From assembly GCA_946811185.2 (NCBI GenBank), contig OX328101.1:17654122-17718121 (forward strand): a DNA stretch of 64,000 nt. The letters run 5' to 3'. Each line of letters opens with the position of its first letter. Positions within the stretch are counted from its first letter, which is position 1. Below are positions 10,017-21,382 of this stretch, piece by piece. Source of the stretch: Hippopus hippopus. Taxonomy: Eukaryota > Mollusca > Bivalvia > Cardiida > Cardiidae. A model generated the notes under the pieces. That model was not told where the DNA came from. It worked only from the letters and a program-made list of their open reading frames with translations, and ran no database searches. The position numbers and the translations under genes were made by a program.

Positions 10017-10825
10017 GTATCATGGTAACCTGTCAGCCTGTCAACGCTACAGAGATAGATAGGAAAACACAGAATAACACCTACAATATGGATAGCTTAA
10101 ATCATGATACCACAGAGGAAATGACGAAGAACATGCAACGACAGACCAGTCAGCAGGAAGAAAAGTCATCTTTGACTTTGAAACCTTTGGAGTATGAGTA
10201 TAGTGGTGGAATATTTTGTTGTACATCTGATATTGCACCTATGAAAATCATGATTCCAAATCAAGAAACAGTATTATTGACTGGTGTACCACCCGGTTCT
10301 CAGTTACTGATACACAAGAAAGAAGTTCAGACACAGTCCGGGAGTGATCAAAAGTTTCTACCTTTACATACACGGATCTTTACCTCAAGTGGAGATCATG
10401 ACTTAGATCAGATAAATTCTCTCACTTTAAAGCAAGAGTCTCATGATGGAACAAAACAGGACAAGTCAGGGATGAATGATTTTGCAAGGTCTGATAGTTT
10501 TAAGGAAGAGAGATCCATTCCAATGAAAAAACGTCTTATTGTTGATCAACATGAACAAAACAATGCTCAGTCATTCACACCGCCAGTGTGCACTTCTCAC
10601 TCACATTCACCTCCTGCATTGATATCCAACTCTTCAACACAGAGGTACATTCAGCAGCCAAACTACATGCAGCTCTCACATTCTGTCTCACAACCCATTC
10701 CTGATTTGAGGCCCAGATATGGAGATAGCTGGGGCTACCCGCCTCTTCAGAAGAGGCAGAAGTTTGGGGTTCAGGGGACTGCTAGCAGGGAGGAGGGGCC
10801 ACTTGATCTTATCAAACAATCATAA
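10017..10825 (+). CDS. Unidentified gene 1, terminal exon with stop
   Basis: Terminal exon after acceptor attttatag; its first two bases complete a Gly codon from exon d. It encodes 268 residues plus TAA at 10823-10825. The sequence is Gln/Ser/Thr-rich, with a possible compact core (GGIFCCTSDIAPMKIMIPNQ to GVPPGSQLLIHKKE), basic clusters PMKKRL and LQKRQKF that could be nuclear localisation signals, and a C-terminus ending EEGPLDLIKQS. PLDL resembles CtBP-binding PxDL motifs; a nuclear regulatory role is inference only. The ATG at 10022 is internal. An M1 copy begins 13 bp after the stop, so the 3' UTR runs into transposon sequence. An AATAAA occurs at 11295-11300 inside other repeat sequence and is not convincing as the poly(A) signal. 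Confidence 0.8.
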
Positions 10826-10837
10826 CTTATTTCCCTC

Positions 10838-11045
10838 TTAACTCTTTACGAAATGACAAAGTTTTAGACTGGTCCAAATTGAAAGCATTTGCAGACGAAA
10901 TTTAAATCTGACTGAAAATTTGAAATTTGCTTTGGGAAGGGTAGAAAACATGATGGGAAAAAGGAGAAAATGCTGGTTACCAGCATTTTCTCCTTTTCCC
11001 ACCATGTTTTCAAAAGGCATCTTTCTCGGGATGGTAAAGAGTTAA
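10838..11045 (+). mobile_element. M1 hairpin MITE at the 3' end of gene 1
   Basis: Full copy with TTAA at both ends and an intact palindrome (GCTGGTTACCAGC). It starts 13 bp after the stop codon of gene 1, so the gene's 3' UTR probably includes it and could fold into a long hairpin. Confidence 0.88.
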
Positions 11046-11243
11046 AGTGGATTTGAATTATGGTATTTGCAACAGGTTTTCAGAGGATCTGTAACATTGG
11101 AGAAATTGCTCAAATCTCCTTCACAAAGATGTTTCTACTCTGTTCAAGTCAACATCATGGAAGTATTGCCCATCACACCACCAGTATAGCAGTAGACACT
11201 TTGAAAAACATTGTGTAGCAAACATTTGCTTCTTTTCCCCTGC

Positions 11244-11530
11244 CGAGCTCAATGGCCGTGTCGGTAATCTTTAGGGCTTGTTATCTAGAGGGCTAATAAA
11301 TAGGTCGATAGGTCAAACTATTAAATGATTTTAACCATTACTACAGGATGAATTCCTTTCTTAGCTGAACATTGCTTTGACAGTGTTTATGTGGGGAATG
11401 TAGCCCGACTTTAAAAGAATGTTTTAAGAATTACTGGTTAAAAAAAACCAAAAAAACAGGGAGCACATGGGTGGGTACACTGGCTGATGTGGTATGACTG
11501 AAGTAATGTATAAAATGATGTTAAACACCA
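11244..11530 (+). mobile_element. Degraded SINE
   Basis: An old SINE copy: remnants of the head near 11248 (GAGCTCAATGGCCG), then body motifs TTTGACAGTGTTTATGTGGG and CTGAAGTAATG, and tail GATGTTAAACACCA. It is strongly diverged from the copies at 21999 and 47310. Confidence 0.5.
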
Positions 11531-11654
11531 AATACATGAAATCCCTTTTTCACCTGCTAAATTTCGGGAGCTTGGGCTTGCAACCTTCTGAGAATTTTAA
11601 CCCTAGTTATGAGAAGTGAGAAAGAAAACGAGTCATGCTTTACAGAAAGGTGGT

Positions 11655-12609
11655 TTAACTCTCTACTAAACAACAATTTTTTGGACTTGTACAAATCCAC
11701 AGCATGTGCAGAGGGCAAACGAAATCTGGTACAAATGATAGAAATCATATGAGTGGAAAACATAGTGGGAAATGGAGAAAATGCTGGTTACCACCATTTT
11801 CTCTTTTTCTCACACTGTTTCCAAAAGCCCTTTCCACCAAGGGCATGAAAACTCAGGATTGTGTGGCAAATGGGTAATGCCACTGCAAACAGTATCATCA
11901 CATGTCAGCCTGTGCAGTCAGCATAGGCCGACCTGGGGTTGAAACCTTTTGCAATTTTTAATTTCTGCATATTCAATTTTTACCAAACGACAAAATTTTG
12001 GACAATTTTAGACCAGTCCAATGTGAAAGTCCAATTTGAAAGCATTTGCAGACAACAAAATAAATAGGACTCAAAAATTGAAATTTGCTTATGGAAAGGT
12101 AGAAAACATTGTGGGAAAAAGAGAAAATGCTGGTTACCAGCATTTTCTCCTTTTCCCACAATGTTTTCAAAAGGCCTTTTCCTTAGGGTTGTTAAAATTC
12201 GTTATTGTGTGGTAAAGGGTTAACCAAATTGAAAGCATTTGCAGACAATAAATTAAATGTAGCTCAAATGGTGATATCTGTCTTTGATAGAATAGGAGAC
12301 ATTGTTGGAAAAGGAGAAAATGCTGCTTACCATCAATTTCTCTTTTTCCCACAATGGTTTTAAAGCCCTTATATTTCAGGGTTGTTAAAACTCAAAGAGT
12401 TGACCCTTTACCACACAATGCCAACTTTAAACGACCCTGGGAGAGAAGCCTTATGAAAACATTGTGGTGACCAGCATTTTCTCCTTTTCCCACAATGTTT
12501 TCTACCCTTTCAGAGAAAAATTGCACCATTTGAACGACGTTAAAATTATCGTCTGCAGATGCTTTGAATCTGGACAAGGCTAAAATTTTGTCATCTGGTG
12601 AAGGGTTAA
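11655..12609. mobile_element. Cluster of four M1 copies
   Basis: Copies at 11655-11876 (+), 11974-12223 (+, both arms good, right end GGTAAAGGGTTAA), about 12220-12403 (+, lacking its left terminus) and 12399-12609 (-, right end GGTGAAGGGTTAA, left hairpin arm shortened). The last three abut at shared or degraded TTAA-type junctions. Confidence 0.85.
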
Positions 12610-13178
12610 AGGGCCATTAATCACTTTTCCCTCATGATCAGCGGAGTTTAGACAAAAATGGCTGCATTTTATGCAACAACTTGCTTGGAAATAGTGCATT
12701 ACGAATATGAATTAAACCCCTTTCTCACAGAGGCCCCACTTATAGTTATTGGTATCTAGTTTTGTTTTTTTGTTATAAGTCTTGGTTTGTTTTGTTGTTC
12801 ATTGTACATTGTGTTTAAAATCAGTGGATTGTAAAATAATGAGATTTTGTTATACATGTAACTTTGATTGTTGATAGTCATTTATATCTGAATAATATTA
12901 TGTTTTGTAAATTTGTATTTTGATATGGTTTTTACCGGTGATATTTCTTTGAAAAAAAAAGTTGATCGGCTTTTTGAAAAAAAAAAAGTTGATAAGCTTT
13001 TAAAATGGCATCATGGATAGACTGTACTGTTTTAATTTTTTCTCATTATAGTTTTCTTCAATCATTTTCCATGGTTTTGAACAAAGGTTTAGTTTAGAAA
13101 CTTGTTTGAATCCACATTTTAGAAAAGATCAGGCTATAATAAATAACAACGGAGAACAACTTACCTTGAACAAATCTT
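12610..13178 (+). other. AT-rich stretch with no gene seen
   Basis: T-rich sequence resembling intergenic or UTR-like DNA. It contains a short direct duplication near 12950-13005, GAAAAAAAAAGTTGAT followed by GAAAAAAAAAAAGTTGAT. No exon or transposon is recognised. Confidence 0.3.
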
Positions 13179-13596
13179 TTAACTCTTTACCAAATGACAA
13201 AATTTTGGACTTGTCCAAATTCTAAGCATTGCAGACGACAAATGAAAGGTTGCTGAAATGATGTGATTTGAGCTTTAAAGGATAGAAAACATAATGGGAA
13301 ACAAAGAAAATGCTGGTTATAAGCATTTTCTTCTTTCTCATGATGGTTTCAAAAGCTTTCTTTTGAAGGGATGTCTAACCCTTTATCACACAATCCCGAC
13401 TTTTTACGACTTGAGAAAGAAGTCATGAAAACATTGTGGGAAAAGAAGAAAAAGCTGGTAACCAGCATTTTCTCCTTTTTCCACAATGTTTTCAACCCTT
13501 CCCACAACAGATTTCAATTTTTCATATGTATTTTGTTTGTTGTCTGCTAATGCTTTCAATTTCGGTCTAAAATTTTGACGTTTGGTAAAGTGTTAA
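13179..13596. mobile_element. Two abutting M1 copies in opposite orientation
   Basis: Copy 13179-13378 (+, palindrome partly decayed) joins copy 13375-13596 (-, GCTGGTAACCAGC) at a mutated CTAA. The outer TTAA motifs are intact. Confidence 0.85.
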
Positions 13597-13829
13597 ATAT
13601 GGGAACAAAGGCTAATAGATCATTGGTTTATGAATGATTAGCAGGTTCACTTGATGAAATAGGGTATTTGAATTCTTATTCCTTCGACCTAGAATGACTT
13701 GTAGAGCCTCAATAATTTTCTATTGACGCAAATAATTTTCCCAGCTTTTTTTCCTGAAAGTTCTCAAAATATCAGCCGTTTTTTTACCAGTATGTTAGTC
13801 CAACAATTTGTTGCTACTGTGCATCATTT

Positions 13830-13976
13830 TGACAACAGTTATGCGGGAAAGTAGCCAGTGGCTTAGGCAAAATTTTTTGGGGAAGCAATGGAAAAAGAAA
13901 CTCCAGGAAAGCATGAATAAATCCACTGGCTGCTGTGATATAACTAAAATAATGTTGAAAACAGCGTTACACACAT
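13830..13976 (+). mobile_element. SINE body fragment
   Basis: The body and start of the tail of a type I SINE: GGGAAAGTAGCCAGTGGCTT, AAACTCCAGGAAAGCATG and ATAATGTTGAAAACAGCGTT. The tRNA-like head is absent. Confidence 0.6.
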
Positions 13977-14022
13977 AATCTGGTTTTAACTTTTGATTAA
14001 TCCTTTACCAAACATTCGGAGT

Positions 14023-14473
14023 TTAACCCTTTACCAAACAATCCCTGGTTTTCACGACCCTGAGAAAGAAGCCTCCTGAAAATGTTGTGGGAAAAGGAGA
14101 AAATGCTGGTAACCAGCATTTTCTCCTTTTCCCACAATGTTTTCTTCCCTTCCCAAAACAAATTTAAATTTTTGAGTCACATTAATTTTGTCTGCAAATG
14201 CTTCGAATTTGGACTAGTCTAAATTCATGTCGTTTGGTAAAGAGTTAACTCTTTACCACACAATCCCGACTTTTAACGACCCTGAGAAAGAAAGCTTTTG
14301 AAAACATTGTGGGAAAAGGAGAAAATGCTGGTAACCAGCATTTTCTCCTTTTCCCACAATGTTTTCTACCCTTCCCAAATCGAATTTCAATTTTTGATTC
14401 ACATTTATTTTGACGTCTGCAACTGCGTTCAATTTGGACTAGTCCAAAATTTTGTTGTTTGGTAAAGAGTTAA
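14023..14473 (-). mobile_element. Two full M1 copies sharing one TTAA
   Basis: Two complete reverse-oriented copies, 14023-14248 and 14245-14473, joined by a single shared TTAA (agagTTAActcttt). Each has a clean palindrome around GCTGGTAACCAGC. This is one of the clearest head-to-tail chains. Confidence 0.93.
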
Positions 14474-14574
14474 CAAGATTAGACTACATGTTCCTGTGCT
14501 GTTTGACCATGATTCAGGCTGCCTGCTAAAGCATGTAAAATGGTCTTGGTATATACTTACGCTACGAAAAATAC

Positions 14575-14770
14575 CATTGCCACATTTAATTTCTCAACTG
14601 CAAGTGCTTTCAAACTGGACAAGCTAAATTTTTGTCATATGGTAAAGGATTACCGGTAAATAGATTGAAATTGATAGTAAGACCAGACATGGGCAAACAG
14701 TGCAATGGGTAGAGCACTCAAACTGTATATGGGAGGAATCCAGAGTTCAAGTCGCTGCTTTGCCACTATA
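14575..14770 (+). mobile_element. M1 end fragment followed by a tRNA-like SINE head
   Basis: 14575-14652 is the right-hand end of an M1 copy. At 14694-14770 a degraded tRNA-like segment follows (GGGTAGAGCACTCAAACTG; B box-like GAGTTCAAGTC), probably a SINE head without a body. No cloverleaf can be drawn, so it is not called a tRNA. Confidence 0.4.
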
Positions 14771-15177
14771 TTTTTTCTCTGCCAGTTATGTTTGAAGTCA
14801 GGTTTACTTGCTTGTCTTTCTGCTGACTTGGTTTTTGCTCAATTGCTTGTTTCTGCTTTTATCAATCATTGTTTCTGCTCTTCATACTTGATATCTAGGA
14901 ATACATGTATATTAGTGTATATTTATATGCAACTCTCCAAGTTGTTTCTACAAACTTAAATTGATGATTTATTGGATGATGAGTGTGAAATACTGTATAA
15001 GTGGATATTTACGCGTGTCAAGAAATTGGCGAATTACCGATTAAGGTTATTTTGCGTACGGAAATGTTTGCGAATTCAAGACACTTGTTATTTGTTGGTA
15101 TACTGTGGTAAAATATGCAAACAGAAAAGTTTCAAAAATTTCCATGTCGCAAAAATTTCCAGTTATACAGTAGATGC

Positions 15178-15402
15178 AGTTTAAGGTCCACGGCCCCTAA
15201 CTCATTGGTAAACATCGACGTTTTCATAAAGGCCATTCGGCCAATCTCGGCAGCTTCTGTCTTTTAATAAGAGAGTTAGGGGCCGTAGACTGACTAACTC
15301 ATCGGTAAATACCGTGTAACATCGACGTTTTGTAAAGGCTATTCGGCCAATCTCGGCAGCTTCTGTCTATTGATATGAGAGTTAGGGGCTGTAGACCTTA
15401 AA
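15178..15402. mobile_element. Dimeric inverted-repeat element (also at 57899)
   Basis: Ends are inverted: TTTAAGGTCCACGGCCCCTA on the left and GGGGCTGTAGACCTTAAA on the right. Inside there are two head-to-tail units spaced 106 bp apart, each with CATCGACGTTTT and TTCGGCCAATCTCGGCAGC. A second locus at 57899-58112 has the same dimeric structure. Confidence 0.72.
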
Positions 15403-15431
15403 GTTTTCCCTTTATGAGATGATCTTTTGTT

Positions 15432-16460
15432 TTAACTCTTTACTATTGCCGAATTTAAACCACCCTGTAGAAGAAGTCTTTTGAAAACACTTTGGGAAGG
15501 GAGAAAATACTGATAACCAGCATTTTCTCCTTTTCACACAGTGTTTTTGTCTTTTCAAAGACAATTTAATCTTTTGAATCACATAGAATTTGTTGTCTGC
15601 AGGTGCATTCCATTTGGACATGTTGAAAATTTGTCATGTGGTTAAGAGTTAACTCTTTACCAAGCAACAAAACTTTGGACTCAAATGAAATGAAAGCATT
15701 TGTATAGGACAAAGTGAATGTAGCTTAAATGGTTACCAGCATTTTTTCCTTTGCCCAGAATGTTTTCAGAAAGCCTTCTCCTTCAGGGTCATTAAAAGTG
15801 TGGATTGTGTGGTAAAGGGTTAATGACCCAGAGGTAGAAGGTTTTTGAAAACACTTTGAGTAGTGGAGAAATTTCTTATAACAAGCATTTTTTTCAGAGA
15901 AGGCTTTTGAAAACATTTTTGGAAAAGGAGAAAATGCTGGTAACCAGCATTTTATACTTTTCCCAAATTGTTTTCTACTCTTATAGATAAAGCCCAGTAT
16001 TTGAGCCAAATTTAAGTTGTTATCTTTAATTGCTTTGGGTTTATACCAAGTCTGAATTTTGTTCGTTTAGTAAAGATTTTATTCTATTCTACCCATGACA
16101 TCAAGTAAAAATACTTGATTGAAGGGGAAATACTGGTTTTCAAAAGAATATGAAAGGTATTTTTGGAAGATGAGCTTTTTCTTGATATATGAGCATTTTC
16201 TCCTTTTCTCACTTTAAGTTCAAAAGCTGTCATACTCCAGGGTCATTTAACCCTTTGTCACAGAATCCCAAGTCCTAATGACCTTGCAGAAAAAGGCCTT
16301 TAAAAAACATTATGGGAAAAAACAAAATTGTCTCCTTTCCCCTTATTATTGTCTACATTTTAAAAAGCAAATTTCAGTTTTTCAGTCATGTTTAATTTCT
16401 TGTCTGTAAATGCTTTCAATTTGGACAAGTCTAAAATTTAGTTGTACGGTAAATAGTTAA
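15432..16460. mobile_element. Run of M1 copies
   Basis: 15432-15652 (-) and 15649-15823 (+, left hairpin arm deleted) share a TTAA. They are followed by a composite partial copy (15824-16075), a degraded fragment (about 16090-16246) and a full but worn copy, 16247-16460 (-), with TTAA at both ends. Confidence 0.8.
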
Positions 16461-17029
16461 TTTCAGGATAGTGAGGTAAGGGTGGTTTGAGTTTGTTTAA
16501 ATTTGTATGATTTAGCCACTCATTGACAGTTTTCTTTCAGGGGCAACTGTGGTGGGTGGGTGTGTGTGTGTGGGGAGGGGGGCACAGAAAAGAGATTTAG
16601 GTCGATGTAAATCCATTTTTTACATAAAAATATGATTATTTTGTATGCTTGTTGTCTGTTTTGCATATTCCAGTTTATATATAACTATCTTGTGATGATG
16701 TCATAGTTGTTGTGCCCATTACATTTGATTTATTATATTCTCCTTCTTTTGTTACACGATGACTGAGAAAAATTGTATTAAGACAGGTCATTGCATGATC
16801 TAGGGATAAATGGGAAAAAAATCATTACCTCTGTTAGACAGCTTATGCTTTTTAGCTGACCATATTTGAAAACATTGTTGCAAATGGAGAATTGCTTGTA
16901 GAAAAAGATCTTAAATTTTGTTACAGTGTTTTCACATTACTAAAACTGCTCATTTTGACTTTGCTATTTTTTCTAATTTTACAAGAATGTGTAATGGATT
17001 CCATGAAAGCTTTATCAATTAATGCCATG

Positions 17030-17741
17030 CTTTTAATGACCCTAAAAAAGAAAGCATTTGAAAATGCTTTTGTTTTCTCCTTTTTACCACCAGCCTTTAC
17101 CACCTTTTCTGAAAAAAATTCCACTATTTGAGCTATATTAAATCTGTCGTATACTTTCAATATGGACTAGTGTAAAATTTTGTCCTCTGGTAAAGAGTTA
17201 GGTGAAGGCTGGTTCTAAATACATGTGTATTCTCTTTTTCCCATCGATAAGACAAAGACAAAAATGGAATTTGAACATCCGGCTTTTAAACACATAAACC
17301 CTAGCCTATTTTCCTATAATTCTAGGTACTTGAAGTAGAAGCCATTTTAAAACATTGTGGAAAAAAGAGAAAATGTTGGCAACTGGCCTTTTCTTTTTTG
17401 CCCACAATGTTTTATACCCATGCAAAGAAACATCCCATCATTCGAGCTATATTTGAATTTTTCAAATCCTGTATCGAACAATCCCGGTTTGACAACCATG
17501 ATGAAAGATCGTTTTTAACCCTATGCAACTCAATCCCGAGTTTTAACGACCCTAGCAGAGATGGCTTTTGAAAACAATGTAAGAAAGGAGAAAATGCTGG
17601 TAACCAGCATTTTCTCCTTTTCCCACAATGTTTTCTGTCCTTTCACTGACAAATTCTATCATTTTAGCTACTAATAATTTGTCGTCTGCAAATGCTTTAA
17701 ATTGGATAAATTTAAGATTTTGTCTTTTGGTAAAGGGTTAA
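17030..17741 (-). mobile_element. Two partial M1 copies and one full copy
   Basis: Partial copies at 17030-17202 and 17320-17467 precede a full one, 17515-17741, with TTAA ends and GCTGGTAACCAGC. A further M1 fragment from 17742 is interrupted by the Helitron-like element that follows. Confidence 0.8.
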
Positions 17742-17774
17742 AGAAGAAAGTGCTGGTGACTAGTGTTTTCTAAT

Positions 17775-18835
17775 TTTTAGCTCCATTGGCTGAAGGCCAG
17801 TGGGCTTATGTCATGGCCCGGTGTCCATTGTGCGTGCGTGCGTGGGTTAACTTTTATTTCAAACATCTTCTTCTTTGAAACTACCCATCCAATTTTGATG
17901 AAACTTCACAGAAATGATCCTGCCATTTGAATCTGATTTCTTCAAAAACTCTGGTTGCCATGGCAACAAAACTTGAAAATATTGGAAATATTTGAAAATA
18001 TTGGAAATCTTTGAAAATCTTCTTGTCTGAAACCATAAGTCCTAGGGCTACCAAATTTGGCATGTAGCTTTATCTAGTAGACCTCTATCAAGTTTCTTCA
18101 AATTATAGCCCTGGGGTCAAAATTGGCCCCGCCCCGAGGGTCACAATTTTTACATCGGCTTCTATAGAGAAAACTTTAGAAGTCTCCCTGCACCTAGCCA
18201 TAAGGCCTAGGGCTACCAAATTATGCATGTGGCTTTATCTAGTGGGCCCCTACCAAGAGTGCCCAAATTATAGCCCTTGGGTCAAATTTGACCCCGCCCC
18301 GGGGGTCACAAATTTTACATGGGCTTATATAGAGAAAACTTTAGAAGTCTCCCTGCACCTAGCCATAAGGCCTAGAGCTACCAAATTTTGCATGTGGCTT
18401 TATCTAGTGGGCCCCTACCAAGAGTGCCCAAATTATAGCCCTGGGGTCGAATTTGGCCCCACCACGGGGATCACAAGTTTTACATGGGCATATATGGTGA
18501 AAACTTTAGAAATCTCCCTGTACTTGGTCATAAAGCCTAGGGCTACCAAATTTTGCATGTAGCTATATCTAGTTGGCCTCTTCCAAGAGTGCCAAAATTA
18601 TAGCCCTAGGGTTGAATTTGATCCTGCCCCAGGGGTAGGAAGTTTTACATGGGCTTATATACTGAAAACTTTAGAAATCTTTTTGTAACTGACCATAAGA
18701 CTTAGGGCTACCAATTTTAGTCTGTTTCAGGGTCTCATGTTCAAAACCAATTTGCCAAGTATTGTAAAGTTTGGCATGTAGTGGTTTTACTTATTAGCCA
18801 GTGGAGCGATACAGGGCCATCATGGCCCTCTTGTT
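17775..18835 (+). mobile_element. Pearl/Helitron-like element with 165-bp tandem repeats
   Basis: It starts TTTTAGCTCCATTGGCTG and ends GGAGCGATA, then a hairpin AGGGCCA-TCA-TGGCCCT (18813-18829) and CTTGTT. The subterminal TAGCTCCATTGGCT and AGCCAGTGGAGCGA are inverted. The core has at least four units spaced exactly 165 bp, marked by CCTAGGGCTACCAAATT at 18041, 18206, 18371, 18536 and 18701. M1 sequence flanks both sides, so it inserted into an M1 copy. The architecture resembles non-autonomous mollusc Helitron-like elements; there is no Rep/helicase. Confidence 0.75.
18041..18720 (+). repeat. 165-bp tandem repeat array
   Basis: Units are spaced 165, 165, 165 and 165 bp by the marker CCTAGGGCTACCAAATT. 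Because 165 is divisible by three, one frame stays open across units and gives a 111-aa frame (18227-18562) made of a repeated 55-residue segment. That frame is a by-product of the period and not a likely gene. Confidence 0.85.
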
Positions 18836-19340
18836 ACCCTGTCAAAGAATTTCAGTTCATCGTACCATTTTTAGATTTGTCGTCTGCAGATTCTTTCAAT
18901 TTGGAAGAGTCAAAAGTTTGTCGTTAGGGAAAGGGTCAAAATGGAAAAGCCTAAAATTGTGTAATCTGGTCAAGGCAAAACTGCTACAAGCGTGTGGATG
19001 TACTTGTTCATGTTTTATTACACAGGTCTGTGATATGTTTTCATCATCACATTATCATCACAAATTGTTTGTATTCATTATTGTTTTCATGTTTTCTAAA
19101 CTGTGTGAATTTTAATCCTTTGCCAAACAGTCCCATGCTTTGAGGACCTCAAGGATGAAGGCTTTCGAAAACATAGTGCAAAAAGGAGAAAATGCTGGTA
19201 GCCAGCATTTTCTCCTTTTTCCCAGGATGTTTCTTTACTCTTTCCGAGACGAATATTGTCATTTCAGCAACATTCATCTTGTTGCTTGCTGATGTCTTTA
19301 ATTTGGAAGAGTCAAGTATTTGTTGTTTTGGAAAGTCTTA
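18834..19340. mobile_element. M1 right fragment and a degraded M1 copy
   Basis: 18834-18930 is the other side of the M1 copy split by the Helitron-like element (ACCCTGTCAAAGAATTTCAG, then GTCGTCTGCAGATTCTTTC). 19111-19340 is a worn reverse copy with the palindrome still visible. Confidence 0.7.
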
Positions 19341-19499
19341 GCCAGTTCTGTATAGCTACTTATTACTGATAAATCCATTATTAGTATTTACCTTATACTG
19401 TATAGATAATGTACAAGTTAAATTGTAGAACACTTAATGTAATGAATTTGACCTTTTCAAATAGGCAAAACAGACCATTTATTGCAATCATAATGTTGA

Positions 19500-19590
19500 A
19501 CATGTCACATAGTAGTGGACAGTGTAGATCTAAGAGCAAACTGCACACTATGTACAGTCTGATCTTGATCAACACAGTCTGCAAGAGCAA
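19500..19590. repeat. Small GATC-type inverted repeat (family E)
   Basis: Imperfect palindrome of the GTAGATC...ACTGCACA...GATCTTGATC type shared with loci near 47052, 54201, 55664, 62092 and others. Here it stands without recognisable outer ends. Confidence 0.5.
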
Positions 19591-19759
19591 CTTAAGTTGG
19601 TTCCCGCACTTTTATGTTTAAAATAACCTGAAACAAATAATTCCTCCTTTCACAACAATGTTTTTTTCTGCAAGATAAAAATGCAATGTAGTTGTTAAGA
19701 GAAGGTAATGTGATAGTGTTTCTTTTTTTCCTTGCAAAGATGAGTTTGAGTAGAAATTG

Positions 19760-20211
19760 TTAAACTCTTTACCAGAAGGCAAAATTTTAGACTGGTCCAA
19801 ATTGAAGGCATTTGTAGGCAACAGATCAAATGTTACCCAAATGATGGAATTGTCTAAAAAAAGTACAAAATATTTTGTGGAAAAGAGGAAATGCTGGTAA
19901 CCAGCATTTTTTCCTTTTTCTACAATGTTTTGAAAAGACTTCCTCCTATGGGTCTATAAAACTTTGATTGCTTGGTAAAGAGTTAACTCGTTACTGCACA
20001 ATGCCGACTTTTAACAACCCTGGGAAAGAAGCCTTTTGAAAACATTGTGGGAAAAGGAGAAAAGGCTGGTAACCAGCATTTTCTCATTTTCCCACAATGT
20101 TTTCTACCCTATGAATGAACATTTGCACCATTTGAGCCAGATTGAAATCGTCGTCTGCAAATGCTTTCAACTTGGAGAAGGCTAAAATTTTGTCATCTGG
20201 TAAAGGGTTGA
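19760..20211. mobile_element. Two M1 copies sharing one TTAA
   Basis: 19760-19986 (+ by its arms, but with GCTGGTAACCAGC at the centre) and 19983-20211 (-) meet at a shared TTAA. Both termini of each are present; the last is GGGTTGA instead of GGGTTAA. Confidence 0.87.
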
Positions 20212-20650
20212 AAGGTTGAAAGATTGTAAAGTTTGAACAAGATGTATGTAGTTCTTACTTTTGGTACATGCTTTTAATTTTATCTGCATTTTCTTTCATT
20301 TAATTTTTGACTGTTTCTCTGGAGAATTTTATTGTCCTGTTAATAAAGAACATTGATGCACATTTGTAAATAGTTCCTGTTGTTGCATACTTTTTTCTTT
20401 TGTCAAATGTATATTTTTATACAGCATGTACATAGTCATGGAGTCTTTTTAGTGTTTTTATGTTGATTGTTTTATACATGCAAGTCTTGTGAAAGTGCTG
20501 TTATATTTTTAGCTATTGTTTTTAGATTTCAGCCAAAAAGTTTTGTAAAGACACAAGTAGAGTTTTGTTTGTAATGAAAACATGTTTTTTTTTTTGCTTT
20601 TATTCAATTGCAATTGTAAAGTGGTCCATTTTTGTTAATTTTTCGTTTTA
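20212..20650 (+). other. T-rich stretch, no gene seen
   Basis: The composition resembles a 3' UTR, with AATAAA at 20342-20347, but no exon was found near it. It could be a transcript end or plain intergenic DNA. Confidence 0.25.
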
Positions 20651-21060
20651 GTTTTTTACCAGATGACAAAATTTTAGACTGGTCCATTTTGTCAAATCTG
20701 CTGATGGTCAAGACTTGTAGTTTATCTTGAAAAGGGCAAAACTTTTCTGGGAAAAAAGAACAAATGCTGATTACCAGAGCCCCTGTTCACCAACCATTCT
20801 TAAGAATATTCTCAGTCTAATTCTCCAGAAGTTTGTAAATTTGAACATAACACAACTTCCGATTGGCTAAAACAATTTGGTTTAGCATATCAGAGGTTGT
20901 GTTACTCACAAATTAAGAAAAACTTCAAGAATAAACTAAGAATGTTCTCAAGAATGGTTGGGGAATATGGACCCACTCTTTTCTTCCTTTTCCCACAATG
21001 TTTTCAAAATGCTCTTTCGTCAGGGTCGTGAAAACTTGGAATTATTTGATAAAGAGTTAA
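20651..21060 (+). mobile_element. M1 copy split by a second MITE
   Basis: The left part of M1 (20651-20777, ending GCTGATTACCAG) and the right part (from 20975, CTCTTTTCTTCCTTTTCCCA to AAAGAGTTAA) are separated by a 197-bp MITE B element. Without the insert the M1 copy would be continuous. Confidence 0.85.
20778..20974. mobile_element. MITE family B, inside an M1 copy
   Basis: Inverted-repeat element with ends carrying CACCAACCATTCTTAAGAA and TTCTCAAGAATGGTTGGGG, and an inner pair AACACAACTTCCGATTGGCT / AGAGGTTGTGTTACT around a central AACAATTTGGTTTAGC. Related copies are at 27972, 35317 and, weakly, 53370. Confidence 0.8.
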
Positions 21061-21099
21061 GGATAAAAAGAAAAAAAATGTAATACTTTTGATTGATAA

Positions 21100-21340
21100 G
21101 CTCTGATTAACAGCATTTTCTTCTTTTCCCACAATGTTTTCAAAAGCTTTTTCTTTTGGGGGTCATTAATAGTCCAGATTGTGTTGCTGGAAAAGTAGGA
21201 AAATGCTTGTAACCAGCATTTTCTCCTCTACACATACTGTTTTTTTTTTACCCTTTGAAAGACAAATTTCGTGTACAAGTAACAGTTATCGGCTGCGAAA
21301 GCTTTCGCTTTGGAGAGGTCGAAAACTTTGTGGTCTGGTA
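21100..21340. mobile_element. M1 fragments
   Basis: 21105-21185 keeps a right hairpin arm (CAGCATTTTCTTCTTTTCCC). 21190-21340 is a reverse fragment with AACCAGCATTTTCTCC and a decayed right end GGTCTGGTAAAGAGATAA. Confidence 0.6.
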
Positions 21341-21382
21341 AAGAGATAATGCAATTATCTACTACTGGTAATTCCCTCATTT

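Noticed and set aside
18227..18562. 111-aa open frame on the + strand with two long repeated segments
   Set aside because: It is a by-product of a 165-bp tandem repeat whose period is a multiple of three. It has no start context, lies in a Helitron-like element and shows no coding signature.
20342..20347. AATAAA as a poly(A) signal of gene 1
   Set aside because: It is 9.5 kb beyond the stop codon, with many transposons between and no supporting exon. Motifs of this kind are frequent in AT-rich DNA.
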